The translations under genes were made by a program, and so were the position numbers. Below, one piece after another: positions 1 to 6,745 of a stretch of 17,091 bases of DNA. The notes under the pieces were generated by a model that did not search any database, was not told where the DNA came from, and worked only from the letters and a program-made list of their open reading frames with translations. Every line of letters begins with the position of its first letter. The first letter of the stretch is position 1. Source of the stretch: Bacteroides ovatus (GTDB taxonomy: Bacteria > Bacteroidota > Bacteroidia > Bacteroidales > Bacteroidaceae); assembly GCA_030844565.1 (NCBI GenBank), contig JAUUNK010000100.1:1-17091 (forward strand). Direction: 5' to 3'.

Positions 1-37
1 TATGCAAACTAGCGGCTTAGATTTAACATACCCACAG

Positions 38-71
38 GGTTTTCGGACTGACCCGGTTTTCGGACTGACCC
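38..71. repeat. perfect 17-bp tandem duplication
   Basis: Two identical, directly adjacent 17-bp copies (38-54 and 55-71) of GGTTTTCGGACTGACCC. They lie beyond the tRNA-His terminator in a short non-coding stretch at the window edge. No gene can be supported in positions 1-116. The function is unknown; it could be a recent slippage duplication or part of a larger element outside the window. Confidence 0.85.
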
Positions 72-116
72 GAAACACGGGGAGGCAGGTGAGCCTATAA
101 ATGTCATGTATACAAC

Positions 117-152
117 AAAAAAAGAGGAATATTCTTTTTGAATTTCCTCTTT
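117..152 (-). terminator. intrinsic terminator of tRNA-His
   Basis: On the minus strand, directly after the tRNA, AAAGAGGAA (152-144) pairs with TTCCTCTTT (129-121) in a 9-bp stem. The stem continues inward through GAAT/ATTC (143-140 with 134-131) after a one-base bulge at 130, leaving a five-base loop. A run of T (123-117) follows on the transcript side. This is a textbook Rho-independent terminator about 6 nt past the encoded CCA. Confidence 0.85.
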
Positions 153-157
153 CTTAT

Positions 158-235
158 TGGGGTGGCAGATGGGACTCGAACCCACGACATTCAGAACCAC
201 AATCTGACGCTCTAACCAACTGAACTACAGCCACC
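158..235 (-). tRNA. tRNA-His (anticodon GUG)
   Basis: Minus-strand cloverleaf. The gene starts with the extra G(-1) typical of histidine tRNAs, facing discriminator C73. The acceptor arm is GTGGCTG against CTGCCAC, with one T-T mismatch at pair 6-67. U8 A9 follow, then a GTTC/GAGC D-stem, an anticodon stem around loop TTGTGGT (anticodon GTG), and a T-arm with TTCGAGT. The 3' CCA is genome-encoded (160-158). G(-1):C73 is the main identity element for histidyl-tRNA synthetase, so the assignment is firm. The gene has its own promoter upstream and hairpin terminator downstream, so it is probably a monocistronic transcript. Confidence 0.97.
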
Positions 236-263
236 ATGTTTGCGTTATTTCTCAAACGCGGTG

Positions 264-294
264 CAAAGGTAGGAATTCTATTTGAATCTGCAAA
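264..294 (-). promoter_or_regulatory. Bacteroides-type promoter for tRNA-His
   Basis: Minus strand: a -33 TTTG (294-291) is separated by exactly 19 bp from a -7 box TACCTTTG (271-264) matching TAnnTTTG. This is the Bacteroides primary sigma factor consensus with ideal spacing. The expected start site is near 257, about 20 nt before the mature tRNA 5' end, leaving a short leader for RNase P to remove. Confidence 0.8.
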
Positions 295-321
295 TCTTTC
301 CCCGTATTTTTTTAGAGAAAA

Positions 322-351
322 ATGAAAAATTAAGGCGAATTCCCCCTTTTT
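322..351 (-). terminator. possible weak terminator after the M64 gene
   Basis: Just past the stop codon of the peptidase gene, the minus strand has a short hairpin (AAGG 348-345 with CCTT 335-332) followed by a T-rich stretch. The stem is only about 4 bp, so this is a weak candidate for the end of the five-gene operon. No better one is visible before the tRNA promoter. Confidence 0.25.
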
Positions 352-358
352 CTTCCTT

Positions 359-2335
359 TTATTCTTCTACAAGCCTTGGGAAAGGGAGTAAAGGATACGT
401 CTTGATACCGGACAAATCCAAGTTCTTCCCATAAATACCGCTTCGCGTATCGTGCCCGTCTACGATTTCATCGTAGTTTACGTCTTTAGCGAGAAAATCA
501 TCGTAATCGAAAGGTTTCCCTGCCAGAGATTTGATACGTTCTACAATCAGTTGGCGGGAGTAGGCGTTAAAATATCGGCGGTTGTCAATCATGCAACTGA
601 TGTTTTCGCTTCGCCAGATACCTTTTCCATAACCTTGACCTCCTTCCCAATATCCTACTTTAGGGAAGAGGCCGCTGGAAGACAGGTGGTCCCAGAATCT
701 GGTTGGACTGCTGGAGGAGATGTCGGCTGTGACGTTTTTGCCGAATGGAATATTCCAGTAATGCTCAGAGATGTCTTTATAGGGGTAAGTGGCATTGTCA
801 TCACTCCAGTATTCATCCGTTAGTTTTCCAAAGCAGTGGCCGCCCCCTTCGTGTAAGAAGGTGTTTCTCCAGTCGCCCCGGGAGGCACCGTATTTTTCGG
901 AATGTTTGCCTCGCCACATAAGTTCACCTTCCGTTAAGGGGCAAATCATATAAGATCTGCCTGTGTTCCAAGTCCAGCATATTCCGCCGTAACGCGGGTC
1001 GTTGACCAAAAGAAATACGGTAACATGGTCCACATCTACTTTCTTGTCTCGAATATCGGGGCAATACTTTTCAACGAAGTTAAAGACTGTTGTCGCTTCA
1101 GCCGACATATCGGAATAATTGTCATTCCATTTAGTATCGAAGTATGTATCTTTCATTTGCCCGGTAGTTGTATTGTCTGCTCCCGCTTCGTTGGATTCGG
1201 CGGCAATGAAGTAAATGTTGAAGTATTCCCGATAGCTTTTGAAGGGTTCTACATCGAACAGAAATTCAATTGCTTCGGTAGCACTTTGTTCGAAGAGTCC
1301 GTTGCGCAGAAGGTGTTCTTGCGTAAAGCCATCCCCCAAGACTACCAAAGTCACAGGATGGTCGGTGCGCATCTTCTGATATTCGACCACATCCCCTGTC
1401 TGTAAAAGCTGTTTTTTGGTGACTACACCTTCGGCAAATGTTATCTTTTCGTCCCATTGAGCCACATAGAATCCTTCGAAGGTGATGTTTTGGGGGTCAC
1501 GAATGTCTAAGTTCATGGTGTAGTGCCTTCCTTTTTCGAAGGTTTGGGTGACTTCTACCGATTTCTTTTCTTTTCCAATTGTGAGGTCCAACAAAGGAGA
1601 GCCGGTGAAGGTTTGCGGAGGAAGGATGATGGAGAAGCTTTCCACATATTTTTCATCTTCTTCAGATATGTTTCCCTGAGGATAAGGCTGGATATTGGTT
1701 TCGTTACCTGTGGTGGTCACTTTTCCGTTGGTCAGGTCGATAAAAGTGGAAGTTTTGGCACGCACGGTAATGTTCGTAAGGACGTCACTCACGGGCTTAT
1801 CATATTCGACGTGGATGGTCACAAGAGAGAACTGGTGCTTCATAGCCAAGGCAACCGGCTCATCTTGCTTATTTACTGTGGTGTTGCCATAAAGAAAGTC
1901 GTTGGCAAGCATTTTCTCCACGGTGGATTGGTCACTGCTTACAGTGAAAGGATGTTTGTTGAAAGCGGAGAAGGTGGAGGAGTAGGGGTAGTAGCCGTAG
2001 AGGTGGCACACACTTCCTATTTCCCCTTCGGGCCAATACACAGGGTTTTCTGTTGACCAGGAAGAACCGTTGTAGGTATATTTCCGGTTGTATACGTCGT
2101 CAGAAACATAAGGAGTATTTCTGTTGTTGACAGCAAACAAGCCTAGAGCGTCATTGGGAGAAAAGGTGTATTCCCCTTGGCTGTTGGTTGAGGTACGTGT
2201 GAGGTAAGCACCTATTTGAGGAGAGATGCGGAGACGTAGCGCCTCGTCGGGTTGCTTTTTAGAGTCTTCCGATTTTGAACAACCCGTCAGCAGCAGGCCG
2301 ATGCTGATATTTAAGAGTAGAAGTGTTCTTTTCAT
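359..2335 (-). CDS. lipoprotein: fimbrillin-like domain fused to M64 metallopeptidase
   Basis: A 658-residue predicted surface lipoprotein. The signal peptide ends in lipobox LLTG-C19. Residues ~33-280 resemble the Bacteroidetes fimbrillin/Mfa-like family: an LTRT site near 44-47, a motif like SPNDALGLFAV, then NDFLYG and an AMKHQFSLVTI block. Residues ~300-640 are an IgA-peptidase-type M64 domain: VVLGDGFTQEH (331-341), an EYFNIYFIAAES block, and the active-site region HEGGGHCFGKLTDEYW (495-510). H495, E496 and H500 are the likely zinc/catalytic residues and the downstream DEY is typical of M64. The spacing is HE-x3-H rather than HExxH. The start codon overlaps the stop of the upstream fimbrillin gene (ATGA, 2332-2335), which suggests translational coupling. 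By inference it is an anchored protease acting on a surface protein, host glycoprotein or the neighbouring fimbrillin; the substrate is unknown. Confidence 0.85.
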   Translation of the reverse strand: MKRTLLLLNISIGLLLTGCSKSEDSKKQPDEALRLRISPQIGAYLTRTSTNSQGEYTFSPNDALGLFAVNNRNTPYVSDDVYNRKYTYNGSSWSTENPVYWPEGEIGSVCHLYGYYPYSSTFSAFNKHPFTVSSDQSTVEKMLANDFLYGNTTVNKQDEPVALAMKHQFSLVTIHVEYDKPVSDVLTNITVRAKTSTFIDLTNGKVTTTGNETNIQPYPQGNISEEDEKYVESFSIILPPQTFTGSPLLDLTIGKEKKSVEVTQTFEKGRHYTMNLDIRDPQNITFEGFYVAQWDEKITFAEGVVTKKQLLQTGDVVEYQKMRTDHPVTLVVLGDGFTQEHLLRNGLFEQSATEAIEFLFDVEPFKSYREYFNIYFIAAESNEAGADNTTTGQMKDTYFDTKWNDNYSDMSAEATTVFNFVEKYCPDIRDKKVDVDHVTVFLLVNDPRYGGICWTWNTGRSYMICPLTEGELMWRGKHSEKYGASRGDWRNTFLHEGGGHCFGKLTDEYWSDDNATYPYKDISEHYWNIPFGKNVTADISSSSPTRFWDHLSSSGLFPKVGYWEGGQGYGKGIWRSENISCMIDNRRYFNAYSRQLIVERIKSLAGKPFDYDDFLAKDVNYDEIVDGHDTRSGIYGKNLDLSGIKTYPLLPFPRLVEE

Positions 2336-3222
2336 GATGCTGTTTGTTTTTTAGAAGTATCGCCAGCCGTTGTGCAATCAAAAGGAATGAGGTATTCTTT
2401 TCCCTCCTCGAGCGTCAAAGGAGAGGTCAAGGTATATTCATAGGTGACAGCAGAGGTGCCTTCCCCTATTACTACCCTAAGGAAAGTTCCGGCGGGAATC
2501 GTCTGGGGAAAGAAGATTCCTTCGGCTTGGAATTCTTCCAGATTGGAGCATAGCATGATATTTTCGGTTACTTGCGGGTTTGTAGTTACGCTTCCCGTAT
2601 TCAGGTTTATGAAGCCTGCGGACTTAACCCGGTAGGCGACCGTACGAAGTTGTTGGGCATTCTCGAACTCTTCGGCATTGAAGCGGAATTGTACGGTTAT
2701 TTTGCAGAGTTTATGCCGGAAGCCTAACGCTATCCCTTCGGCATGATCTTGGGGATTGAGATTGCGTTGTGAGGCATAAAGAAAATCGCTTTGCCTCAAA
2801 CTTTCTCTGTCTCGTTGGTCGGTCTGTACCTGGAGGGGAAGGGAGGTCACTTTATAGTCGTCGGATACCATGTCTATGTAAGGATAGTAAGCGATAATGT
2901 CGATCCGAGTGTTGGCATCTTTCCAATAGACAGGGGCGAGCGAGGACCACGTGTTCTGGTCTTTTTCTAAAGAGAAATAGCCATTGTCGAGCCAGTTTCC
3001 GCTGGTCTTATCGAGTATGGCAGGTGTGTTGGCGTCGGGACGCTCCAGCATAAATATACCGATTTCGTCGTCCGGCATGAAGCCGCTTTCCATTGCTGAG
3101 CGGCTCAATACTTCGCTGCTAATCCGGATAGGGCGGAGCGACACATCGTTGTCTTCTTCGTTCCGGCAGGAATATGCTATTGTAAGAAGAAGGAGGAAGC
3201 AGAGAACGTAGATGTGCTTCAT
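2332..3222 (-). CDS. fimbrillin-family (Mfa-like) lipoprotein
   Basis: A 296-residue protein with a short signal peptide and lipobox-like AYS-C19. The body follows the fimbrillin pattern: an LSRS site (39-42), GFMPDDEIGIFML (47-59), an APVYW turn, a SDFLYA motif, and FRHKLCKITVQF as the central strand. This is the same order of landmarks as the N-terminal half of the downstream peptidase, so the two are probably related by duplication. In Porphyromonas, fimbrillins are lipoproteins cut after Arg near the N-terminus and then polymerised by strand exchange; the SR site here could play that role, but no polymerisation is shown. It starts 20 bp after the CapA-like gene and overlaps the peptidase gene by 4 bp. 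It could alternatively be a tip or anchor subunit, or a non-polymerising surface lipoprotein. Confidence 0.8.
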   Translation of the reverse strand: MKHIYVLCFLLLLTIAYSCRNEEDNDVSLRPIRISSEVLSRSAMESGFMPDDEIGIFMLERPDANTPAILDKTSGNWLDNGYFSLEKDQNTWSSLAPVYWKDANTRIDIIAYYPYIDMVSDDYKVTSLPLQVQTDQRDRESLRQSDFLYASQRNLNPQDHAEGIALGFRHKLCKITVQFRFNAEEFENAQQLRTVAYRVKSAGFINLNTGSVTTNPQVTENIMLCSNLEEFQAEGIFFPQTIPAGTFLRVVIGEGTSAVTYEYTLTSPLTLEEGKEYLIPFDCTTAGDTSKKQTAS

Positions 3223-3242
3223 ACGTATATAGTTTTAAAAGG

Positions 3243-4412
3243 TTAATTGCAAATGTTCTTTTCCTCGATTCCTACGTTGTTGTCTTTAAACAGTTTCCGA
3301 CTATCTTTAACAAAGAGTTCCTTCCGTTGGCGGGCTCCCTGGGAAAGACCGTAAGAGTCGGTCGTCAAGGAATCCGGAGAAACGGGGATAGGAATCAATT
3401 GGTGCACTTTCTTTCCAGAGGTGGCAGGGCGCGCCACCCATACAAGATTATATCCGCAATCGGCCAATCGGGTACCAGTGCTGTCTTTCACTAATTTCAT
3501 TTCTACTATTAATCCTCCATCCGTGTGCCGGGCGGACATGTTGGAGAGAAAGTTGCCTAAAGAGTAGACCACCAAATGCTTCTTTCCGCTGATACTGTCT
3601 TGCCTCAGTTCGATGGGTTGCACTACATGGGGATGGGAGCCGATGATGTGTGTTACTCCCTTCTCCAGCAACCAGTTTGCCAGCGACTTTTGTGATTTAT
3701 TGGGCAAGGAATGATATTCGTCTCCCCAATGTATGCAAGCGAGGATGGCATCGGGAGAAAGCTTGTGGCTTTCTTTAATATCTTTTATTATTACGGCAGT
3801 ATCGATATAGTTTACCATGTTAGGAGGAGTTACTTCAATTCCATTTGTTCCATACGTATAATTCAACAGGGCGAGGCGAAATCCCTTTTTTTCCAATAAA
3901 AGGGGGTAAAGCTTCTCCCGCTCTTCGGCGTTGCGGTAAGTTCCGGCGCGGGGTATGCGTAGTGAGTCGAGTATATGAATGGTACGTTCCAAACCTTTTT
4001 GTCCCTTGTCCAGGCAGTGGTTGTTGGCTGTAACCAGCACGTTGAAACCCGCTTCGTGGATAGCAGTGAGATATTCGTCGGGAGCACTAAAGGTGGGGTA
4101 GCCTTGGTAGGGCTTTCCTCCCAGCGTAACTTCGAGGTTGCCGATTGACCAATCGGCACTGTTGATGTGGTCTTTTACGTATTGAAAGCAGGGGGAGTAA
4201 TCATATCCTTTAGATGTACGCGCAGCATTAATTTGTGTCTGATGCTGCATCAGGTCACCGGCAAAAAGAAGGGTAAGGGTGTCAGGGAAGAATTTGTTCG
4301 TGGCAGCAGTTACGCTGTCGGCATAAGTAGTTAAGGAATCTCCCTTTTCCTGCGACTTTGAGGTGCAGGAAAAAGAGAGAAACCATATCACTAAAAAAGG
4401 AATGTATTTCAT
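3243..4412 (-). CDS. CapA-family (PGA_cap) lipoprotein, metallophosphatase fold
   Basis: A 389-residue protein of the CapA/poly-gamma-glutamate-synthesis-like family, which has a calcineurin-type metallophosphatase fold. Landmarks: FAGDLMQHQ (50-58), IGNLEVTLGG (90-99), TANNHCLDKG (128-137), ACIHWGDEYH (225-234), GSHPHVVQPIE (258-268) and YSLGNFLS (283-290). A signal peptide with Cys16 (SFS-C) suggests a lipoprotein. The reading frame extends upstream to 4511, but ATG 4412 gives the signal peptide and forms an ATGA overlap with the folD stop, so it is the chosen start. No capsule synthesis genes (CapB/CapC-like) are present, so a role in gamma-PGA is not supported. A phosphodiester or other polymer hydrolase in the envelope is possible; the true substrate of these Bacteroidetes members is unknown to me. 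Confidence 0.87.
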   Translation of the reverse strand: MKYIPFLVIWFLSFSCTSKSQEKGDSLTTYADSVTAATNKFFPDTLTLLFAGDLMQHQTQINAARTSKGYDYSPCFQYVKDHINSADWSIGNLEVTLGGKPYQGYPTFSAPDEYLTAIHEAGFNVLVTANNHCLDKGQKGLERTIHILDSLRIPRAGTYRNAEEREKLYPLLLEKKGFRLALLNYTYGTNGIEVTPPNMVNYIDTAVIIKDIKESHKLSPDAILACIHWGDEYHSLPNKSQKSLANWLLEKGVTHIIGSHPHVVQPIELRQDSISGKKHLVVYSLGNFLSNMSARHTDGGLIVEMKLVKDSTGTRLADCGYNLVWVARPATSGKKVHQLIPIPVSPDSLTTDSYGLSQGARQRKELFVKDSRKLFKDNNVGIEEKNICN

Positions 4413-5293
4413 TGGTAAATGGCCTTTTTGCCAGCCAAAAGAGTGTTCTTCATCAACGATACGATAGTCATCGGACCTACACCGCCCGGAACAGGCGTGA
4501 TGTATGAACATTTCGGAGCTACTTCATCGAACTTCACGTCTCCTGTCAGTTTGAATCCTGACTTCTTGGTAGCGTCCGGCACGCGGGTGGTACCTACATC
4601 TATAACCACCGCTCCTTCTTTTACCATCTCCGCCTTTACAAAGTTGGGTTGTCCCAAAGCTGCGATGATGATGTCGGCTTCCTGGCATTCTTTCACCAAG
4701 TCCTTCGAGCGGCTGTGGCATACGGTTACCGTAGCATCACCCGGATAAGCCTTTTGCATCATGAGGGCAGCCATCGGTTTTCCTACGATATTACTTCGTC
4801 CCAACACTACGCACTTCTTACCGGAAGTTTCGATATTGTAACGTTTTAACAGTTCAAGGATACCGTTCGGGGTAGCCGAGACATAGCAAGGGAGACCGAT
4901 AGACATGCGTCCTACGTTGATGGGGTGGAACCCGTCCACGTCTTTGCGATAGTCGATGGTTTCGATAACTTTCTGCTCAGAAATGTGCTTGGGCAGGGGA
5001 AGTTGTACGATGAATCCATCTATGTCGGCATCTTCGTTCAGCTCGCGTACTTTGGCAAGCAATTCTTCTTCCGTCACGTCGCTTTCGTAACGAATCAGTG
5101 AAGACTTGAAACCGCAAACTTCGCAGGCTTTTACTTTAGCTGCAACATACGTTTCGCTTCCGCCGTCGTGCCCCACCAAGATAGCTGCCAGGTGTGGGCG
5201 CTTGCCACCTTGTGCTACAATTTCCGCCACTTCGGCTGCAATTTCTTGCTTCACTTGCTCGGAGATGGCTTTTCCGTCTATAAGTGTCATCAT
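4409..5293 (-). CDS. folD: bifunctional methylenetetrahydrofolate dehydrogenase / methenyltetrahydrofolate cyclohydrolase
   Basis: A 294-residue cytosolic enzyme interconverting 5,10-methylene-, 5,10-methenyl- and 10-formyl-tetrahydrofolate with NADP, supplying one-carbon units for purine and formyl-Met synthesis. Diagnostic blocks: SETYVAAKVKACEVCGF with Tyr49 and Lys53 (catalytic pair), DGFIVQLPLPKHI (93-105), KDVDGFHPINVGR (117-129, Asp120), the nucleotide-binding loop GRSNIVGKPMA (165-175), and PVPGGVGPMTIVSLM (267-281). Its length matches the family. Two adjacent ATGs (5293 and 5290) are both plausible starts. It lies 25 bp after ffh and overlaps the CapA-like gene by 4 bp, so it is probably co-transcribed with both. 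Confidence 0.98.
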   Translation of the reverse strand: MMTLIDGKAISEQVKQEIAAEVAEIVAQGGKRPHLAAILVGHDGGSETYVAAKVKACEVCGFKSSLIRYESDVTEEELLAKVRELNEDADIDGFIVQLPLPKHISEQKVIETIDYRKDVDGFHPINVGRMSIGLPCYVSATPNGILELLKRYNIETSGKKCVVLGRSNIVGKPMAALMMQKAYPGDATVTVCHSRSKDLVKECQEADIIIAALGQPNFVKAEMVKEGAVVIDVGTTRVPDATKKSGFKLTGDVKFDEVAPKCSYITPVPGGVGPMTIVSLMKNTLLAGKKAIYQ

Positions 5294-5318
5294 TTCTATA
5301 GTATTAAAGGGAAGTTGG

Positions 5319-6641
5319 TTAGTGTTTCATTTTTGTCATCATCTTACCCATCTTGCTGCTGGTCATCGCTTTCATCATTTTACGAGTCTGGTCAAATTGT
5401 TTCAGCAAGCGGTTCACCTCTTGGATAGTCGTTCCACTACCTTTGGCGATACGTGTGCGGCGCGAACCGTTCAAAATTTCAGGGTGTGTACGCTCTTCCG
5501 GAGTCATGGAGTAGATGATAGCTTCGATGCTCTTGAAGGCGTTATCGTCAATATCGAGGTCTTTAATGGCTTTTCCCACACCGGGTATCATGGATGCCAA
5601 TTCTTTCAGGTTACCCATCTTCTTGATTTGGCCAATCTGTCCCAGAAAATCATTGAAGTCGAATTGGTTTTTGGCAATCTTTTTTTGCAAGCGTTTGGCC
5701 TCTTCTTCGTCATATTGCTCTTGGGCGCGTTCTACCAACGACACAATATCACCCATCCCGAGGATACGGTCTGCCATACGCGCGGGGTGGAACTGGTCGA
5801 TAGCATCCAGTTTTTCGCCTGTACCGACGAATTTAATAGGTTTAGTGACTACCGAACGGATGGAAAGAGCGGCACCACCACGGGTGTCACCGTCGAGTTT
5901 GGTCAACACTACTCCGTCAAAGTCCAGGCGGTCGTTGAATTCTTTAGCGGTGTTCACAGCGTCCTGACCGGTCATAGAGTCGACAACGAACAATATCTCA
6001 TCCGGTTGGATAGCTTCTTTGATAGCGGCTATCTCGTTCATCATCTGCTCGTCTATGGCCAGACGTCCGGCAGTATCGACGATAACAAGGTCATATCCTT
6101 TTGCTTTGGCTTCCTTAATGGCGTTCTCTGCTATCTCCACCGGATTTTTGCTGTCCGGCTCGGAATACATGGGGACATCGATTTGCTCGGCAAGCACACG
6201 CAACTGTTCGATTGCGGCAGGGCGGTAAACGTCGCACGCTACCAGCAAAGGCTTGCGGTTCTTTTTGGTTTTCAGCATCCGTGCCAGTTTTCCGGAGAAA
6301 GTAGTCTTACCGGAACCTTGCAGACCGGACATCAAAATGACTGCCGGGCGGGCGTTGATATTGATTTCTGACGTTTCTCCTCCCATCAAGCTGGTAAGTT
6401 CGTCGTGTACGATTTTTACCATCAACTGGCTGGGCTTTACGGCTGTGAGCACGTTCTGCCCCAATGCCTTTTCTTTCACCGTGTCGGTGAAAGTCTTTGC
6501 CACCTTATAGTTGACGTCGGCGTCCAGTAGGGCTTTGCGTACGTCTTTCAGTGTCTCTGCCACGTTGATTTCGGTGATTTTGCCTTCACCTTTCAGAATC
6601 TTAAACGACCTCTCGAGTCTTTCGCTTAAATTATCGAACAT
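5319..6641 (-). CDS. ffh: signal recognition particle GTPase Ffh (SRP54)
   Basis: A 440-residue protein subunit of SRP. It binds signal sequences and 4.5S RNA and docks with FtsY to deliver nascent membrane proteins to SecYEG. N-domain helices occupy 1-90. The G domain carries the P-loop GLQGSGKTTFSGKLA (106-120), DVYRPAAIEQL (137-147), DTAGRLAIDEQM (189-200), TKLDGDTRGG (247-256) and GTGEKLDAIDQF (273-284). The methionine-rich M domain runs from ~325 to 440 and contains the RNA-binding region SRRTRIAKGSG (393-403), ending in MMKAM..KMGKMMTKMKH. It is the first gene of the apparent five-gene operon; a TAnnTTTG box lies about 80 bp upstream. Confidence 0.98.
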   Translation of the reverse strand: MFDNLSERLERSFKILKGEGKITEINVAETLKDVRKALLDADVNYKVAKTFTDTVKEKALGQNVLTAVKPSQLMVKIVHDELTSLMGGETSEININARPAVILMSGLQGSGKTTFSGKLARMLKTKKNRKPLLVACDVYRPAAIEQLRVLAEQIDVPMYSEPDSKNPVEIAENAIKEAKAKGYDLVIVDTAGRLAIDEQMMNEIAAIKEAIQPDEILFVVDSMTGQDAVNTAKEFNDRLDFDGVVLTKLDGDTRGGAALSIRSVVTKPIKFVGTGEKLDAIDQFHPARMADRILGMGDIVSLVERAQEQYDEEEAKRLQKKIAKNQFDFNDFLGQIGQIKKMGNLKELASMIPGVGKAIKDLDIDDNAFKSIEAIIYSMTPEERTHPEILNGSRRTRIAKGSGTTIQEVNRLLKQFDQTRKMMKAMTSSKMGKMMTKMKH

Positions 6642-6649
6642 ACTTGTTG

Positions 6650-6677
6650 AATTACGAATTACTAATTATAAATTACA
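6650..6677. repeat. four 7-bp AATTAyN units in the ffh leader
   Basis: Four consecutive heptamers on the plus strand: AATTACG, AATTACT, AATTATA, AATTACA. They lie in the 5' untranslated region of ffh, 9 bp before its ATG. AT-rich heptad spacers of this sort may have arisen by slippage. A regulatory role is not shown, though an AT-rich unstructured leader can favour initiation in genes without a Shine-Dalgarno site. Confidence 0.75.
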
Positions 6678-6721
6678 TGCCACCGGACGGCTCTTTGCTC
6701 CATGGGCTGATTATCAAGGCG

Positions 6722-6729
6722 CAAAAGTA
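6722..6729 (-). promoter_or_regulatory. -7 box candidate for the ffh operon
   Basis: Minus-strand TACTTTTG matches the Bacteroides -7 consensus TAnnTTTG. A start near 6715 would give a leader of about 75 nt before the ffh ATG. No clear TTTG is found at the -33 position, which falls inside the 3' end of the MATE gene. Confidence 0.5.
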
Positions 6730-6745
6730 CAAAAATCTCTTGTAT

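Noticed and set aside
38..71. att site duplicating the tRNA-His 3' end
   Set aside because: The repeated 17-mer does not match the tRNA 3' end sequence, and no integrase is visible.
9..200. 63-codon minus-strand frame at the left end
   Set aside because: It runs through the tRNA-His gene and its terminator.
4413..4511. N-terminal extension of the CapA-like frame (33 residues inside folD)
   Set aside because: The extension has no features, overlaps folD by about 100 bp, and hides a clean lipoprotein signal peptide that begins at ATG 4412.
5106..6371. 421-codon plus-strand open frame opposite ffh and folD
   Set aside because: It is antisense to two unmistakable housekeeping genes, has no recognisable domain, and is a codon-bias shadow.
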